A stretch of DNA of 64,000 bases, from assembly GCA_934654755.1 (NCBI GenBank), contig CAKUGQ010000009.1, positions 1 to 64,000 on the forward strand. The letters run 5' to 3'. Position numbers and translations under genes: made by a program. Positions 1-9,239 of the stretch are shown here, one piece after another. The notes under the pieces were generated by a model. The model searched no databases and was not told the DNA's origin. It saw only the letters and a list, made by a program, of their open reading frames with translations. Source of the DNA: an uncultured Oscillospiraceae bacterium. Lineage in GTDB: Bacteria > Bacillota > Clostridia > Oscillospirales > Oscillospiraceae. Each line of letters starts with the position of its first letter. The first letter of the stretch is position 1.

Positions 1-77
1 CTTGCTGGCGCAAGTCTCGCAATGACAATGGGGGCAAGAGATTGCCACGACTTGCTGGCGCAAGTCTCGCAATGACA
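1..77. repeat. Intergenic palindromic repeat, family A (partial)
   Basis: This is the end of a family A repeat cut by the window edge. A full unit runs from tgtcattgcgag through a short variable hairpin, then cgtggcaatct, about 20 nt, agattgccgcg, a second variable hairpin and ctcgcaatgaca, so the unit is one large inverted repeat. Here two ctcgcaatgaca ends and the arm cttgctggcgcaag are visible. It lies upstream of the glyS promoter. Confidence 0.85.
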
Positions 78-128
78 GGTCATTTGAGTGCGGCGCTTTT
101 GCGGTGGCAGAAATGAAGGGGACTGCGC

Positions 129-157
129 TTGACTTTGCGCAGCAGAGGTGATAAAAT
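129..157 (+). promoter_or_regulatory. Promoter of glyS
   Basis: A -35 TTGACT (129-134) and a -10 TAAAAT (152-157) are separated by 17 bp. Transcription would start near 164, about 25 nt before the glyS start codon. That leaves no room for a T-box leader. Confidence 0.75.
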
Positions 158-188
158 AACTTGTAAAACCGAAAACGGAGGCGTTTTT

Positions 189-1622
189 ATGCTGAAAAAT
201 ACCGAAAAAACGATGGACAAGCTCGTTGCGCTGTGCAAAAACCGCGGCTTCGTGTTCGCAGGCTCCGAGATCTACGGCGGTCTGGCAAACACCTGGGACT
301 ACGGTCCGCTCGGCGTGGAGCTGAAAAACAATATCAAGCGCGCCTGGTGGAAGAAATTCGTCCAGGAGAACCCCTATAACGTCGGTCTGGACTCCGCCAT
401 TCTCATGAACCCGCAGACCTGGGTTGCCTCCGGTCATTTGGGCGGCTTCTCCGACCCGCTGATGGACTGCCGCGAGTGCCACGAGCGCTTCCGCGCCGAT
501 AAGCTCATCGAGGACTTCTACGCCGCTGCCGGAACCGAGCCGGAAAAGCCCATCGATACCATGACCAACGCCGAGATGAAGGCGTTTATCGACGAGCATA
601 ACATCGCCTGCCCCACCTGCGGTAAGCATAATTTTACCGACATCCGTCAGTTTAACCTGATGTTCAAAACCTTCCAGGGCGTCACCGAGGACGCAAAAAA
701 CACCGTCTACCTCCGCCCGGAGACCGCGCAGGGTATTTTCGTCAACTTTGCGAACGTCCAGCGCACCACGCGCCGCAAGCTGCCGTTCGGCATCGGTCAG
801 ATCGGCAAGTCCTTCCGCAACGAAATCACGCCGGGCAACTTTATCTTCCGCGTGCGCGAGTTTGAGCAGATGGAGCTGGAGTTCTTCTGCGAGCCGAACA
901 CCGACCTTGAGTGGTTCGCCTACTGGCGCGGCTTCTGCAAGCAGTGGCTGCTCAGCCTCGGCATGAAGGAGGAGAATCTCCGCCTGCGCGACCACGACCC
1001 CGAGGAGCTGTGCTTCTATTCCAAGGCGACGACGGACTTCGAGTTCCTGTTCCCCTTCGGCTGGGGCGAGCTATGGGGCGTGGCCGACCGTACCGACTAC
1101 GACCTGACGCAGCATCAGAATACCTCCGGTAAAGACCTGACCTATTTTGATCAGGAGAAGAACGCGCGCTATATCCCCTATGTCATCGAGCCGTCGCTCG
1201 GTGTGGAGCGCAGCTTCCTGGCGTTCCTCGCCGATGCCTATGACGAAGAGGTTGTCGGGCAGGACAAGAACGGCAAGGACGATGTGCGCGTCGTGCTGCG
1301 CCTGCACCCGGCGCTCGCGCCCTTTAAGGCGGCGGTGCTGCCGCTGTCGAAAAAGCTCTCGCCCGCAGCCGAGGAGATCTACCGTGACCTGCAGAAGGAT
1401 TTTATGGTCGATTTCGACGACGCCGGCTCCATCGGCAAGCGCTATCGCCGCGAGGACGAAATCGGTACGCCGCTGTGCATTACCGTCGATTTTGAGACCG
1501 TCGGCGACGAGAATACCCCGGCAGACCATGCCGTCACCGTCCGCGACCGCGACACGATGCAGCAGGTGCGCATCCCGATTGCACAGCTGAAACAGTACCT
1601 GACAGAAAAGCTCGCTTTTTAA
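189..1622 (+). CDS. glyS: Glycyl-tRNA synthetase, single-chain class II
   Basis: It charges tRNA-Gly with glycine in the cytoplasm. The 477-residue product is the dimeric eukaryote/Gram-positive type, not the split GlyQ/GlyS type. Class II motif 2 (FRNEITP, about residue 209) and motif 3 ([10 protein letters not shown], about 338) are present. Two cysteine pairs (CREC near 94, CPTCG near 141) fit a zinc-binding insertion. The C-terminus is the usual anticodon-binding domain. The ATG at 189 is chosen because cggaggcg lies 6-12 nt upstream; an earlier in-frame start at 129 overlaps the promoter. The transketolase genes follow after 14 nt and may be cotranscribed. Confidence 0.97.
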   Translation: MLKNTEKTMDKLVALCKNRGFVFAGSEIYGGLANTWDYGPLGVELKNNIKRAWWKKFVQENPYNVGLDSAILMNPQTWVASGHLGGFSDPLMDCRECHERFRADKLIEDFYAAAGTEPEKPIDTMTNAEMKAFIDEHNIACPTCGKHNFTDIRQFNLMFKTFQGVTEDAKNTVYLRPETAQGIFVNFANVQRTTRRKLPFGIGQIGKSFRNEITPGNFIFRVREFEQMELEFFCEPNTDLEWFAYWRGFCKQWLLSLGMKEENLRLRDHDPEELCFYSKATTDFEFLFPFGWGELWGVADRTDYDLTQHQNTSGKDLTYFDQEKNARYIPYVIEPSLGVERSFLAFLADAYDEEVVGQDKNGKDDVRVVLRLHPALAPFKAAVLPLSKKLSPAAEEIYRDLQKDFMVDFDDAGSIGKRYRREDEIGTPLCITVDFETVGDENTPADHAVTVRDRDTMQQVRIPIAQLKQYLTEKLAF

Positions 1623-1636
1623 ATAAGGAGGAAGTC

Positions 1637-2482
1637 ATGGAAAAGCAGAACACGGCACAGCTTGCGCTCACCGCCGCACGCGCAAGGCTTCTCGGCATGG
1701 AGATGGTTCACACCGCCGCCTCCGGCCACATCGGCGGCAGTCTCTCGGCGATGGACGTGATCGCCACGCTGTATTTTAATGTAATGAATGTCGATCCGCA
1801 GCAGCCGCAGTGGGCGGATCGTGACCGCTTCGTTCTGTCGAAGGGCCACTGTACCCCGGCGCTTTATCCCGTGCTGGCGCTGCGCGGTTTCTTCCCGCTC
1901 GACGACCTGAAGCTCTTCCGCTCCATCCGAGGGCACTATTCCGGCCACGCGGAAATGCGCCATGTGCCGGGCGTGGATATGTCTACCGGCTCTCTGGGGC
2001 AGGGCATCAGCGCCGCCGTCGGTATGGCGCTGGCGGGTAAGCTCGATCATAAGGACTACCGCGTCTATACCGTCCTGGGCGACGGAGAGATCGCCGAGGG
2101 ACAGGTCTGGGAAGCGGCCATGTCCGCCGCAAAGTATGCACTGGATAACCTGTGCGCCATTGTGGATGTCAACGGCCTTCAGATTGACGGCGCAACGAAG
2201 GACGTCATGCCCTCCGAGCCGCTCGATGCGAAGTTTGCCGCCTTCGGCTGGAACGTGATCCACGTGGACGGCCATGACTACGCGAAGCTCCTCGATGCGT
2301 TTGCCGCCGCCGCGCAGTGCAAGGGCAAGCCCACCGTCCTTCTGGCAAAGACCGTCAAGGGCAAGGGTGTGAGCTTCATGGAAAATAACGCCGGCTGGCA
2401 CGGCAAGGCACCCAACGACGAGCAGTTTGCCGCCGCAAAGGCCGAGCTGGAAGCGAAGATCGCGGAACTGGAGGGCAAGTGA
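1637..2482 (+). CDS. Transketolase, N-terminal subunit
   Basis: This is the thiamine diphosphate-binding half of a split transketolase in the pentose phosphate pathway. The 281 residues match the usual size of this subunit. HTAASGHIGGS near residue 25 and the thiamine diphosphate motif beginning GDGEIAEGQ (about 147) are clear. A strong ataaggagg site precedes the ATG. The next gene, encoding the C-terminal half, starts one base after the stop, so the two subunits are translationally linked. The pair supplies erythrose 4-phosphate, a precursor of the shikimate pathway found at the far end of the window. Confidence 0.95.
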   Translation: MEKQNTAQLALTAARARLLGMEMVHTAASGHIGGSLSAMDVIATLYFNVMNVDPQQPQWADRDRFVLSKGHCTPALYPVLALRGFFPLDDLKLFRSIRGHYSGHAEMRHVPGVDMSTGSLGQGISAAVGMALAGKLDHKDYRVYTVLGDGEIAEGQVWEAAMSAAKYALDNLCAIVDVNGLQIDGATKDVMPSEPLDAKFAAFGWNVIHVDGHDYAKLLDAFAAAAQCKGKPTVLLAKTVKGKGVSFMENNAGWHGKAPNDEQFAAAKAELEAKIAELEGK

Positions 2483-2483
2483 T

Positions 2484-3428
2484 ATGGCAGATAAAATTGC
2501 AACCCGTAACGCCTACGGCGAGGCGCTGGTCGAATTCGCCGAGCAGTACCCGAAGCTGGTCGTTTTCGATGCCGACCTTGCCGGTGCGACGATGAGCAAA
2601 TTCTTCGCCGCGAAGTATCCGGAGCGCTTCTTCGATATGGGCATCGCCGAGTGCAACATGACCGGCGTCGCCGCCGGTATGGCTGCGTGCGGCTATCTGC
2701 CCTTTACGAACACCTTCGCCATGTTTGCCGCCGGCCGCGCCTATGAGCAGGTGCGCAATTCCGTAGCGTATCCGCACCTGAATGTCAAGGTCGTCGGTTC
2801 GCACGGCGGTCTGTCCGTCGGCGAGGACGGCGCGACGCACCAGTGCATCGAGGATTTCGCGCTCATGCGCGCCATTCCCGGTATGATGGTGCTCTGCCCC
2901 TGCGACGGCTATGAGATGCGTCTGGCGGTCAAGGCGCTGCTGGATTACGACGGCCCTGCCTATATGCGTCTGGGCCGCTCGGCGGTCGAGGTTGTCACCG
3001 ACCGTGTCGAGGGCTATCGATTTGAGCTGGGCAAGGGCGTCGTCCTTGCGGACGGCTCGGATGTTACCGTCGTGGCCGTGGGCCTGATGGTGCAGGTCGC
3101 GCTTCAGGCGCGTGAGGAGATGGCCAAAGAGGGCGTTTCCGTCCGCGTGATCGATATGCATACCGTCAAGCCGCTCGACGGCGCGCTGATTGAACGGGCC
3201 GTGCGCGAGACCGGCTGCATCGTTACCTCCGAGGAGCATAACGTCATCGGTGGTCTGGGCGGCGCGGTTGCGGAATATGTCGCGGAGCACTGTCCCGCGC
3301 CCGTGATTCGTCACGGCGTGGCGGACGAATTCGGCCGCAGCGGCAAGGCCGCCGAGGTGCTCGACGCCTATGGGCTGAACGTTGGCGGCCTGTGCGAAAA
3401 GATTCGCCTTGCGCTGAAGAAAAAATAA
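2484..3428 (+). CDS. Transketolase, C-terminal subunit
   Basis: This 314-residue subunit carries the pyrimidine-binding and C-terminal domains of the split transketolase. The motifs FFDMGIAECNMTGVAAGMAA and GSHGGLSVGEDGATHQ are typical of the family, including the glutamate that activates thiamine diphosphate. The reading frame stays open upstream, but the ATG at 2484 is preferred. It follows the stop of the N-terminal subunit directly, with gagggcaag as ribosome binding site. The last codons are lysine-rich. A repeat-filled gap follows. Confidence 0.95.
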   Translation: MADKIATRNAYGEALVEFAEQYPKLVVFDADLAGATMSKFFAAKYPERFFDMGIAECNMTGVAAGMAACGYLPFTNTFAMFAAGRAYEQVRNSVAYPHLNVKVVGSHGGLSVGEDGATHQCIEDFALMRAIPGMMVLCPCDGYEMRLAVKALLDYDGPAYMRLGRSAVEVVTDRVEGYRFELGKGVVLADGSDVTVVAVGLMVQVALQAREEMAKEGVSVRVIDMHTVKPLDGALIERAVRETGCIVTSEEHNVIGGLGGAVAEYVAEHCPAPVIRHGVADEFGRSGKAAEVLDAYGLNVGGLCEKIRLALKKK

Positions 3429-3472
3429 ATCCGGAACCGCCGACCGATACCCGACGCGGTAGTTCCGCTCTG

Positions 3473-3598
3473 TGTCATTGCGAGGAGCGAAGCGACGTCC
3501 TTCCCCCGTGTCATTGCGAGGAGGGCGCAGCCCGACGCGGCAATCTAATGCAGGGATATATGAGATTGCCGCGTCCCCTTCGGGGTCTCGCAATGTCT
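3473..3598. repeat. Family A palindromic repeat cluster
   Basis: Two tgtcattgcgag starts lie in tandem, the second completing a full unit with central agattgccgcg and the hairpin ccccttcgggg. It fills the gap between the transketolase and acetyltransferase genes. Confidence 0.85.
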
Positions 3599-3673
3599 GT
3601 AATTTTTCACACACTTCACGGGAATCCGCTCTTTTTCGAGGGCGGGTTCCGCAGTTATGGAGGGAAATGTACC

Positions 3674-4117
3674 ATGTTTCGACCCGTTACGCCGCAGGAT
3701 CGGCCGATTCTGGCGGTCATGTTTGCCGAATTCTATGCAAGCAGTGCCGTACTGCACCCGATTCCCGCGGAATACCATGAGGCCGCGCTGGACGATCTGT
3801 TTCGCGAGGGTTCCACACAGCGCTGCCTGATCGCCGAGCAGGACGGCCGCGCCGTCGGCTACGGCCTTCTGTCGCTGAAATACTCCCACGAGGCCGGCGG
3901 CCCGGAGCTTTGGGCCGAGGAGCTGTACCTGCGCGAGGGACACCGCGGCTGCGGTCTCGGCAGCGAGTTCCTCCGCCTGTTGCCCGCGCTGGCGCGGCGC
4001 GAGGGCTGCCGTCGTATCCGTCTTGAGGTCGAGCCGGATAACGTCCGCGCCCGCGCGCTGTATCTGCGCTGCGGTTATACCGCACTCGGCTATGACCAGA
4101 TGGTGACGGCGCTATGA
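3674..4117 (+). CDS. GNAT family N-acetyltransferase
   Basis: This is a 147-residue GNAT acyltransferase; the substrate cannot be told from sequence. The acetyl-CoA loop is visible as EGHRGCGLGSEFL (about residues 90-102), followed by the usual strand IRLEVEPDNVRARALYLRCGY. The ATG at 3674 follows ggagggaaatg and starts at the conserved N-terminus. The longer open frame upstream is repeat sequence. The stop overlaps the start of the cysteine desulfurase by ATGA, so the two are translated together. Confidence 0.88.
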   Translation: MFRPVTPQDRPILAVMFAEFYASSAVLHPIPAEYHEAALDDLFREGSTQRCLIAEQDGRAVGYGLLSLKYSHEAGGPELWAEELYLREGHRGCGLGSEFLRLLPALARREGCRRIRLEVEPDNVRARALYLRCGYTALGYDQMVTAL

Positions 4118-5229
4118 TCTACCTGGACAATGCCGCCACGACCCGCCCCTGTGCCGAGGCCGTGGCCGCTGCGAACGAGGCGATGCAGACCCTCTGGGGC
4201 AACCCCAGCTCTCTGCATAAGCTGGGAGTGGATGCCGCGCGGCTGCTGCGCCGCTGCCGCGAAAGCGTAGCGCAGGCGATGGGCTCCGAGCCGGAGCACG
4301 TTTTCTTTACCTCCGGCGGCACGGAGGCCGATAACTGGGCCATTTCTGCCGCCGCCGAGCGTATGGGCAAGCGCGGCCGGCATATTATCACCACCGCCGT
4401 GGAGCATGAAGCCGTGCTGCGGCCGATGGAGCGGCTGGAACGACAGGGCTTTGAGGTCACTTATCTGCGGCCGGATGCCCTCGGGCGCATCACGCTGGCC
4501 GATCTGCAAAATGCGCTGCGGAACGACACGGTGCTTGTGAGCATCATGATGGTCAATAACGAAACCGGCGCCGTCATGCCCATCGAAAAAATGGCGCTGC
4601 TGACGCACCGGCTCAATCCCGATACGCTGTTTCATACCGATGCGGTGCAGGGCTTTTTCAAGGTTCCGTTCCGCGCCCGCACGCTTGGCGCGGATATGAT
4701 TTCCGTCTCCGGCCATAAGATCCGAGCGGGTAAGGGTGTCGGTGCGCTGTACCTGCGGCGCGAGCTGCCCGGTCTGCTGCTCGGCGGCGGGCAGGAGCGC
4801 GGTCTGCGCAGCGGCACGGAGCCGATGCCGATGATTGCCGCCTTTGCCGCCGCCTGCGACGTGCAGCTTCCCCATCGCCGCACCGCCGTTCTGGAGCAGC
4901 AGCGTCTGCGCGACCTGTGCCGTGAGCTGATCGCGCCCGTCGCGGGCGTTACGCTTCTCGGCGCGCAGGAGGCGCCGCATATTGTCAACCTCGCGGTTGC
5001 CGGGCTGCGCTCGCAGGGGCTGATTAACGCACTGGCCGACCGGGGGATCTACGTCTCCGCCGGTTCCGCGTGCAGTAAGGGCCACCGCAGCCATGTGTTG
5101 GAAGCAATGCGCGTCGCACCGGAGCTGATCGACGGCTCGATCCGCGTCTCGCTCGGTTCGGATACGACCGAGGCGGACATCCGCGCCTTTGCGGAGGCAC
5201 TGCCGCAGGTCATTGCCGCTCTGCGATAA
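4114..5229 (+). CDS. Cysteine desulfurase, NifS/IscS-like
   Basis: This pyridoxal phosphate enzyme takes sulfur (or selenium) from cysteine (or selenocysteine) for Fe-S clusters, thiolation or selenium delivery. The 371-residue length is normal for the class. YLDNAATT opens the protein, the PLP lysine lies in SVSGHKIRAGKG (about residue 202), and the active cysteine lies in SAGSACSKGH (about 319). The loop around this cysteine is short. There is no iscU next door, so it may serve a purpose other than general Fe-S assembly. It is coupled by ATGA to the preceding acetyltransferase. Confidence 0.93.
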   Translation: MIYLDNAATTRPCAEAVAAANEAMQTLWGNPSSLHKLGVDAARLLRRCRESVAQAMGSEPEHVFFTSGGTEADNWAISAAAERMGKRGRHIITTAVEHEAVLRPMERLERQGFEVTYLRPDALGRITLADLQNALRNDTVLVSIMMVNNETGAVMPIEKMALLTHRLNPDTLFHTDAVQGFFKVPFRARTLGADMISVSGHKIRAGKGVGALYLRRELPGLLLGGGQERGLRSGTEPMPMIAAFAAACDVQLPHRRTAVLEQQRLRDLCRELIAPVAGVTLLGAQEAPHIVNLAVAGLRSQGLINALADRGIYVSAGSACSKGHRSHVLEAMRVAPELIDGSIRVSLGSDTTEADIRAFAEALPQVIAALR

Positions 5230-5234
5230 AATCG

Positions 5235-5270
5235 GACGCGTCCCCGGCATTTTTTCGCCGGGGACGTGTC
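5235..5270. terminator. Bidirectional terminator between convergent genes
   Basis: A 14-bp stem with one G-U pair (arms 5235-5248 and 5257-5270) closes an eight-base T-rich loop. It sits between the desulfurase stop and the stop of the convergent ABC ATPase gene. There is no long T-run outside the stem, so strength is uncertain. Confidence 0.6.
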
Positions 5271-5272
5271 TG

Positions 5273-6025
5273 TCATGCTTGGTCGGTATTCAAAAATGTG
5301 CGAAGACGTTCCGTTTTCGGAGACGAAAACACCGAGTGCGCTCCGCCCTGCTCTGCGATGACGCCTGCATCCATAAAAAGCACGCGGTCGGAAACATCAC
5401 GGGCAAAGCGCATCTCGTGCGTTACCACGATCATTGTCATTCGGCGCTCGGCAAGCGACCGGATGACGCGCAGGACCTCCCCCGTCAGCTCCGGATCCAG
5501 CGCCGAGGTCGGTTCGTCGAAGCATAAAATCTCCGGCTCCATTGCCAGTGCGCGCGCAATCGCAACACGCTGCTGCTGTCCGCCGGACAGCTCGCATGGG
5601 TAGCTGTCCGCTTTCCCGCCGAGTCCGACCTCCGAAAGCAGCGCCGCAGCGCGCCGGCGGTTTTCCTCCGGCTCCGTGCGGCGGACAAGCCCCGGCGCAA
5701 GCATCACGTTTTCCATTGCCGTATACTGGGGGAAAAGGTGGAATGACTGGAATACCAGCCCGAAATGCAGCCTGCGAATTCGCTGCCTCGTCTCTCGCCG
5801 TGTACTTTTTTCCGCAGCGTCAAATATCCGCTGTCCGCCGACGCTGATCGTTCCGCCGTCCGCAAGCTCGAGCAAGTTGAGACAGCGCAGCAGGGTGGTT
5901 TTTCCGCTCCCGGACGAGCCGATCACGGACAACACCTCCCCCTCCCTCATATCGAATGAGATACCGCGCAGCACCTCGGTTTTTCCAAAGCGCTTCGTCA
6001 GGTTTGAAACTTCAAGAAATGCCAT
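5273..6025 (-). CDS. Polar amino acid ABC transporter, ATP-binding protein
   Basis: This is the GlnQ/HisP-type ATPase of an amino acid importer. Walker [11 protein letters not shown], signature [16 protein letters not shown] and Walker [15 protein letters not shown] are all present in 250 residues, the normal size. It is the last gene of a three-gene unit read right to left: binding protein, permease, ATPase. The start has gaggtg upstream, and 9 nt separate it from the permease stop. Confidence 0.95.
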   Translation of the reverse strand: MAFLEVSNLTKRFGKTEVLRGISFDMREGEVLSVIGSSGSGKTTLLRCLNLLELADGGTISVGGQRIFDAAEKSTRRETRQRIRRLHFGLVFQSFHLFPQYTAMENVMLAPGLVRRTEPEENRRRAAALLSEVGLGGKADSYPCELSGGQQQRVAIARALAMEPEILCFDEPTSALDPELTGEVLRVIRSLAERRMTMIVVTHEMRFARDVSDRVLFMDAGVIAEQGGAHSVFSSPKTERLRTFLNTDQA

Positions 6026-6034
6026 TTGTGCACC

Positions 6035-6694
6035 TCAGGATCGGATGTAAGCGAGCTTCTTCTCGACTTTTCCGAACAGCATCGTAAGAAGTCCGGAGAA
6101 TCCCAGATAAAAAAGCCCGGTCATCAGCAGAGGCCAAAGGAGCCCCTTTGACTTGATAAACGCTTCTCCCGCCCAAATCAGCTCATAGACCGAAATCACG
6201 CGCGCGAGGGAGGTGTCCTTGACAAGCGTAATCACTTCGTTGCTCATTGGCGGAAGAATCCGCTTTACGACCTGTAACAGAATGACGCGGAAGAAGGTCT
6301 GGCGCCGCGTCAGCCCGAGCACCTGCCCTGCCTCTGCCTGCCCGACGGGAACGCTTTCAATGCCGCCGCGGTAGATTTCGGAGAAATAGCAGGCGTAGTT
6401 GAAGATGAATGCCGCGAGCACCGCAAGAAACCGTCCGCGGCCGCCGGTTCCCCAAATGTTGTTTCCGAAAAACAGCCCCGGACCGAAATAGATTACGATC
6501 AGCTGGAGCATCAGGGGCGTACCGCGCACGATCCAGACGACAAGCCGGACGAAGGCGCGTAACCCCCGCAGGCGGCTCATGGAGCCGAAGGCGATCAGAA
6601 GTCCTAACGGAAGCGCCCCGGCGAGTGTGAACGCAAAGATTTCCAGCGTTTTCAGAAAGCCCTCGCACAGCGAGGATAACACCTGTGCCGGCAT
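6035..6694 (-). CDS. Polar amino acid ABC transporter, permease
   Basis: This 219-residue membrane protein is of the HisM/GlnP family. It has about five hydrophobic segments and the cytoplasmic EAA loop (GQAEAGQVLGLTRRQTFF, mid-protein), which contacts the ATPase. It would form the channel with itself or a partner; only one permease gene is present, suggesting a homodimer. The start lies 5 nt beyond the binding protein stop. Confidence 0.94.
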   Translation of the reverse strand: MPAQVLSSLCEGFLKTLEIFAFTLAGALPLGLLIAFGSMSRLRGLRAFVRLVVWIVRGTPLMLQLIVIYFGPGLFFGNNIWGTGGRGRFLAVLAAFIFNYACYFSEIYRGGIESVPVGQAEAGQVLGLTRRQTFFRVILLQVVKRILPPMSNEVITLVKDTSLARVISVYELIWAGEAFIKSKGLLWPLLMTGLFYLGFSGLLTMLFGKVEKKLAYIRS

Positions 6695-6699
6695 TGCGG

Positions 6700-7491
6700 C
6701 TACCGGATTACGGCGTCCTGTACGCCGTATTTTTTTGCCGTCTCCTCAAGAGAGCCGTCGGCGGCGGCCTTTTTCCAAAACGCATGGAAGGCCTCCACGA
6801 GTGCGGAATTCCTTCGGAAGCCGACGACAAAGAATTCTTCGTCGTTGAGCTTCGGGCCGATGGCAAGGCCGGCATAGGAGGTTTCCGGACCGATCAGATT
6901 TCCTGCGAGGAGAAGATCAATCACGGCGGCATCCGCCGTTCCGGCAGCCACCTCCATGACGGCCTTGGTCTGGTCGCCCACCTCGATATAGCTATAGCCG
7001 AGCGCGTCAAGCCGTGCCTTACCCGCCGATCCGACCTCCACCGCAAAATTCAGTGATTTCAGGCTCTCTATCGTCCGGTAGGTGTCGGCCCTGTCTGCCG
7101 GGAGAATGACGACCTGTGCGTTTTTGCAATATGCCTCGGAAACCCCCATCGCGGCGGAGACTTCGCCGTTGAGCGTCATACCGTTCCAGACGCAGTCGAT
7201 GGTTCGGCTGTCCAGCTGAGTGCTTTTGGTGCCCCAGTCGATTACGACGAACTCGGCGGTTACGCCGAGGCTTTGCGCAAACGCCTTTGCCATATCCGCG
7301 TCGAAGCCGATCCATTCCTCCGAGCCGTCCTCGCGATAGTCCATGGGAGGATAGTCGGTAATGCCGACCACGAGCTTTCCGTTTTGTTTGACAAACGCAA
7401 GGTCATCCGACGGATGGCCGGAACAGCCCGCAAGGACGGCGCTCAGAATGAGCAGGACGACAGCGAGAACCACAGCGATCAATTGTTTCAT
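6700..7491 (-). CDS. Polar amino acid ABC transporter, substrate-binding lipoprotein
   Basis: This extracellular binding protein of family 3 delivers a polar amino acid to the adjacent permease. The 263-residue product starts with a lipoprotein signal (LSAVLAGCSG, acylated Cys near residue 22). It then shows the typical GKLVVGITDYPPMDY and WIGFDADMAKAFA. The ATG at 7491 fits the signal peptide and a gaggaaaag site; the frame is open upstream without a matching domain. The exact amino acid cannot be read from sequence. Confidence 0.93.
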   Translation of the reverse strand: MKQLIAVVLAVVLLILSAVLAGCSGHPSDDLAFVKQNGKLVVGITDYPPMDYREDGSEEWIGFDADMAKAFAQSLGVTAEFVVIDWGTKSTQLDSRTIDCVWNGMTLNGEVSAAMGVSEAYCKNAQVVILPADRADTYRTIESLKSLNFAVEVGSAGKARLDALGYSYIEVGDQTKAVMEVAAGTADAAVIDLLLAGNLIGPETSYAGLAIGPKLNDEEFFVVGFRRNSALVEAFHAFWKKAAADGSLEETAKKYGVQDAVIR

Positions 7492-7593
7492 CTTTTCCTC
7501 TTTTCTCTGCGGCGCCGACGGCCGCATATTTACTCTGCCGATTGACTCGGTGCCTTTACTGCCGCCGGCCGCACGTGTCTTTCGTCTGGTAAT

Positions 7594-7623
7594 ATGGTAG
7601 CACGGCACCACGGTTTTTGTCAA
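7594..7623 (-). promoter_or_regulatory. Promoter of the amino acid ABC operon
   Basis: Read on the minus strand, TTGACA (7623-7618) and TACCAT (7599-7594) are 18 bp apart, about 100 nt before the binding protein start. Confidence 0.55.
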
Positions 7624-7789
7624 GACGGAAAATTCCGCTTACCCGTTTTTTTCGGAACGATTGATTTCTACACCGTTACCATGTTCCGGAATCGGGAGTA
7701 TTGACAAAAATCCGCAGGGGGAGCCCAATACAAACCAGTAATAATGATAAAAATAGTGATTTACAAAATATGGTTTTTGTGCTAATATT

Positions 7790-7798
7790 TGATATACT
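7790..7798 (+). promoter_or_regulatory. Extended -10 promoter of the lipoprotein pseudogene
   Basis: TGATATACT gives an extended -10 with TATACT at 7793-7798. No good -35 is seen. The start codon follows 28 nt later behind aaaggaggagg. Confidence 0.5.
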
Positions 7799-7826
7799 CT
7801 TGTAGAGAAAAAAGGAGGAGGCCCCA

Positions 7827-9014
7827 ATGAGAACCTGCCGTATGCTGCGCCTTCTTTCGCTGCTGGCCGCGCTGGTGCTTCTGCTCGGTATGCTTGCCGT
7901 CTGCAAGCAGTCGCCGAATGAGAGCACCGTGCCGTCCGCCGACGCTTCCACCGAGGCGCCCACCGCGCCGCCGACCGAATCGACGACCGAAGCCCCCACC
8001 GAGACACCGACGGACGCACCTACGGAAGCGCCGACCGAGGCGCCTACGGAGGCCCCGACCGAGCCCCCCACCGAAGCGCCGACCTACACAGTCACCTTTG
8101 TGGACTATGACGGGAGGGTGCTCAAGCGCTAGGAGGGTATCGCCTACGGCGCCGCCGCGACCGCACCCGAGGACCCCACCCGCAACGGCTATGACTTTGT
8201 CGGCTGGAATCAGAAGTTTGACAAGGTCACGTCGGATATGACCGTCAAGGCGCTCTATAAGGAAAAGCCCTATCCGGAGGGGACCGTACATAAGTGGGAC
8301 TGCTCGCCCAATGGCGACGGCTCCGTGATGATGTTCTTGGTCAAGAATGCGGAGGAAGGCTCCGCGCTTGACGTCATTGTGCGCGGAAAAGGGCCGATGC
8401 GGGACTATGCCTCGCCCGAGGATGTGCCCTGGAACCGGAAATTCATTGATAACCACTTCTTCCAGCCCGACGCGATCCGAATTGAAGAGGGCGTGACACA
8501 CGTCGGCAACTACGCTTTTATCGACCGCTATACGACGACGCTCTACCTCCCGGATTCCCTTGAATCCATCGGCAGGTCTGCATTTGAAAACACAACGTGT
8601 ACCTTCGGAGACGGACATTGGCCCACGAACCTGAAGCGTATCGGAGACCGTGCGTTTGCCAACAGCGGCACCGAAGTATGTGAAACGTTCCCCGCCTCGC
8701 TGGAGTATATCGGCAAGGAGGCGTTCCTGAGCTGCTATGCTCGCGCACTCCTCAACTTTGCCGAGGGCAGCCGCCTGACGGAGCTTGACGACGGCGCGTT
8801 CCGCGGCCTGCGCGGATGCGAGGAGCTGGTTTTGCCCGCAAGCCTGAGGCGCATCGGAGAGAACGCTCTGTATTCTCCCATGTCGCACCTTGCGATCAAA
8901 CGCATCGTTCTGCTCGATGCGGAGAACTGGTATGCCGAGGGGAGCGATGAAGGCCCGCTTACGCTGACGACGGATTTCTTCGGCAAGCAGCATCCTGCCT
9001 ACATCAAAAAATAG
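7827..9014 (+). pseudogene. Surface lipoprotein with BspA-type leucine-rich repeats, broken by an in-frame amber codon
   Basis: One frame runs from 7827 to 9014, interrupted only by TAG at 8130-8132. Before it lie a hydrophobic signal segment, a Thr/Pro/Glu-rich linker built of about a dozen APTE-like units, and the start of an InlB/Listeria-Bacteroides repeat (YTVTFVDYDGRVLKR). After it the same repeat continues in frame (NGYDFVGWN), followed by BspA-like LRR units such as YLPDSLESIGRSAFENT. The TAG sits where this repeat family usually has Gln or Glu, so a CAG to TAG change is likely. The encoded protein would be a cell-surface adhesin or scaffold. A separate product starting at 8238 is possible but would lack a signal peptide. 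Confidence 0.8.
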
Positions 9015-9044
9015 TGTTGCCCCCGCGCCGTTGCGGGAAATACC

Positions 9045-9078
9045 AAGGCTCCCCTTGAATAACAAGGGGAGCCTTTTA
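9045..9078 (+). terminator. Rho-independent terminator
   Basis: A perfect 13-bp stem (aaggctccccttg, 9045-9057, with its complement 9063-9075) has a 5-nt loop and is followed by a short T-run. The same stem recurs at 33186-33214. Confidence 0.85.
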
Positions 9079-9110
9079 ACATTGCAGTGCGGCGGCCGTT
9101 GCGCTTTTCG

Positions 9111-9208
9111 TGTATCATTGTGAGACTTGCGGCAGCAGGTCGCGGCAATCTCGCGTGAGACCTGATCTTAGATTGCCACGTCGGGCTTACGCCCTCCTCG
9201 CAATGACA
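9111..9208. repeat. Family A palindromic repeat
   Basis: One nearly full unit with a divergent first base block (tgtatcattgtgag) and an intact ctcgcaatgaca end. Confidence 0.8.
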
Positions 9209-9239
9209 CAAAGCGGAGGGGTCGCTTTGCTCCCCGGAT

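Noticed and set aside
158..188. T-box leader for glyS
   Set aside because: The promoter at 129-157 leaves only about 25 nt before the start codon, too short for a T-box. The trpS leader is equally short.
8238..9014. Independent gene starting after the amber codon
   Set aside because: The frame joins without shift to the upstream part across one TAG, and the InlB-type repeat spans the stop. It is better read as one broken gene.
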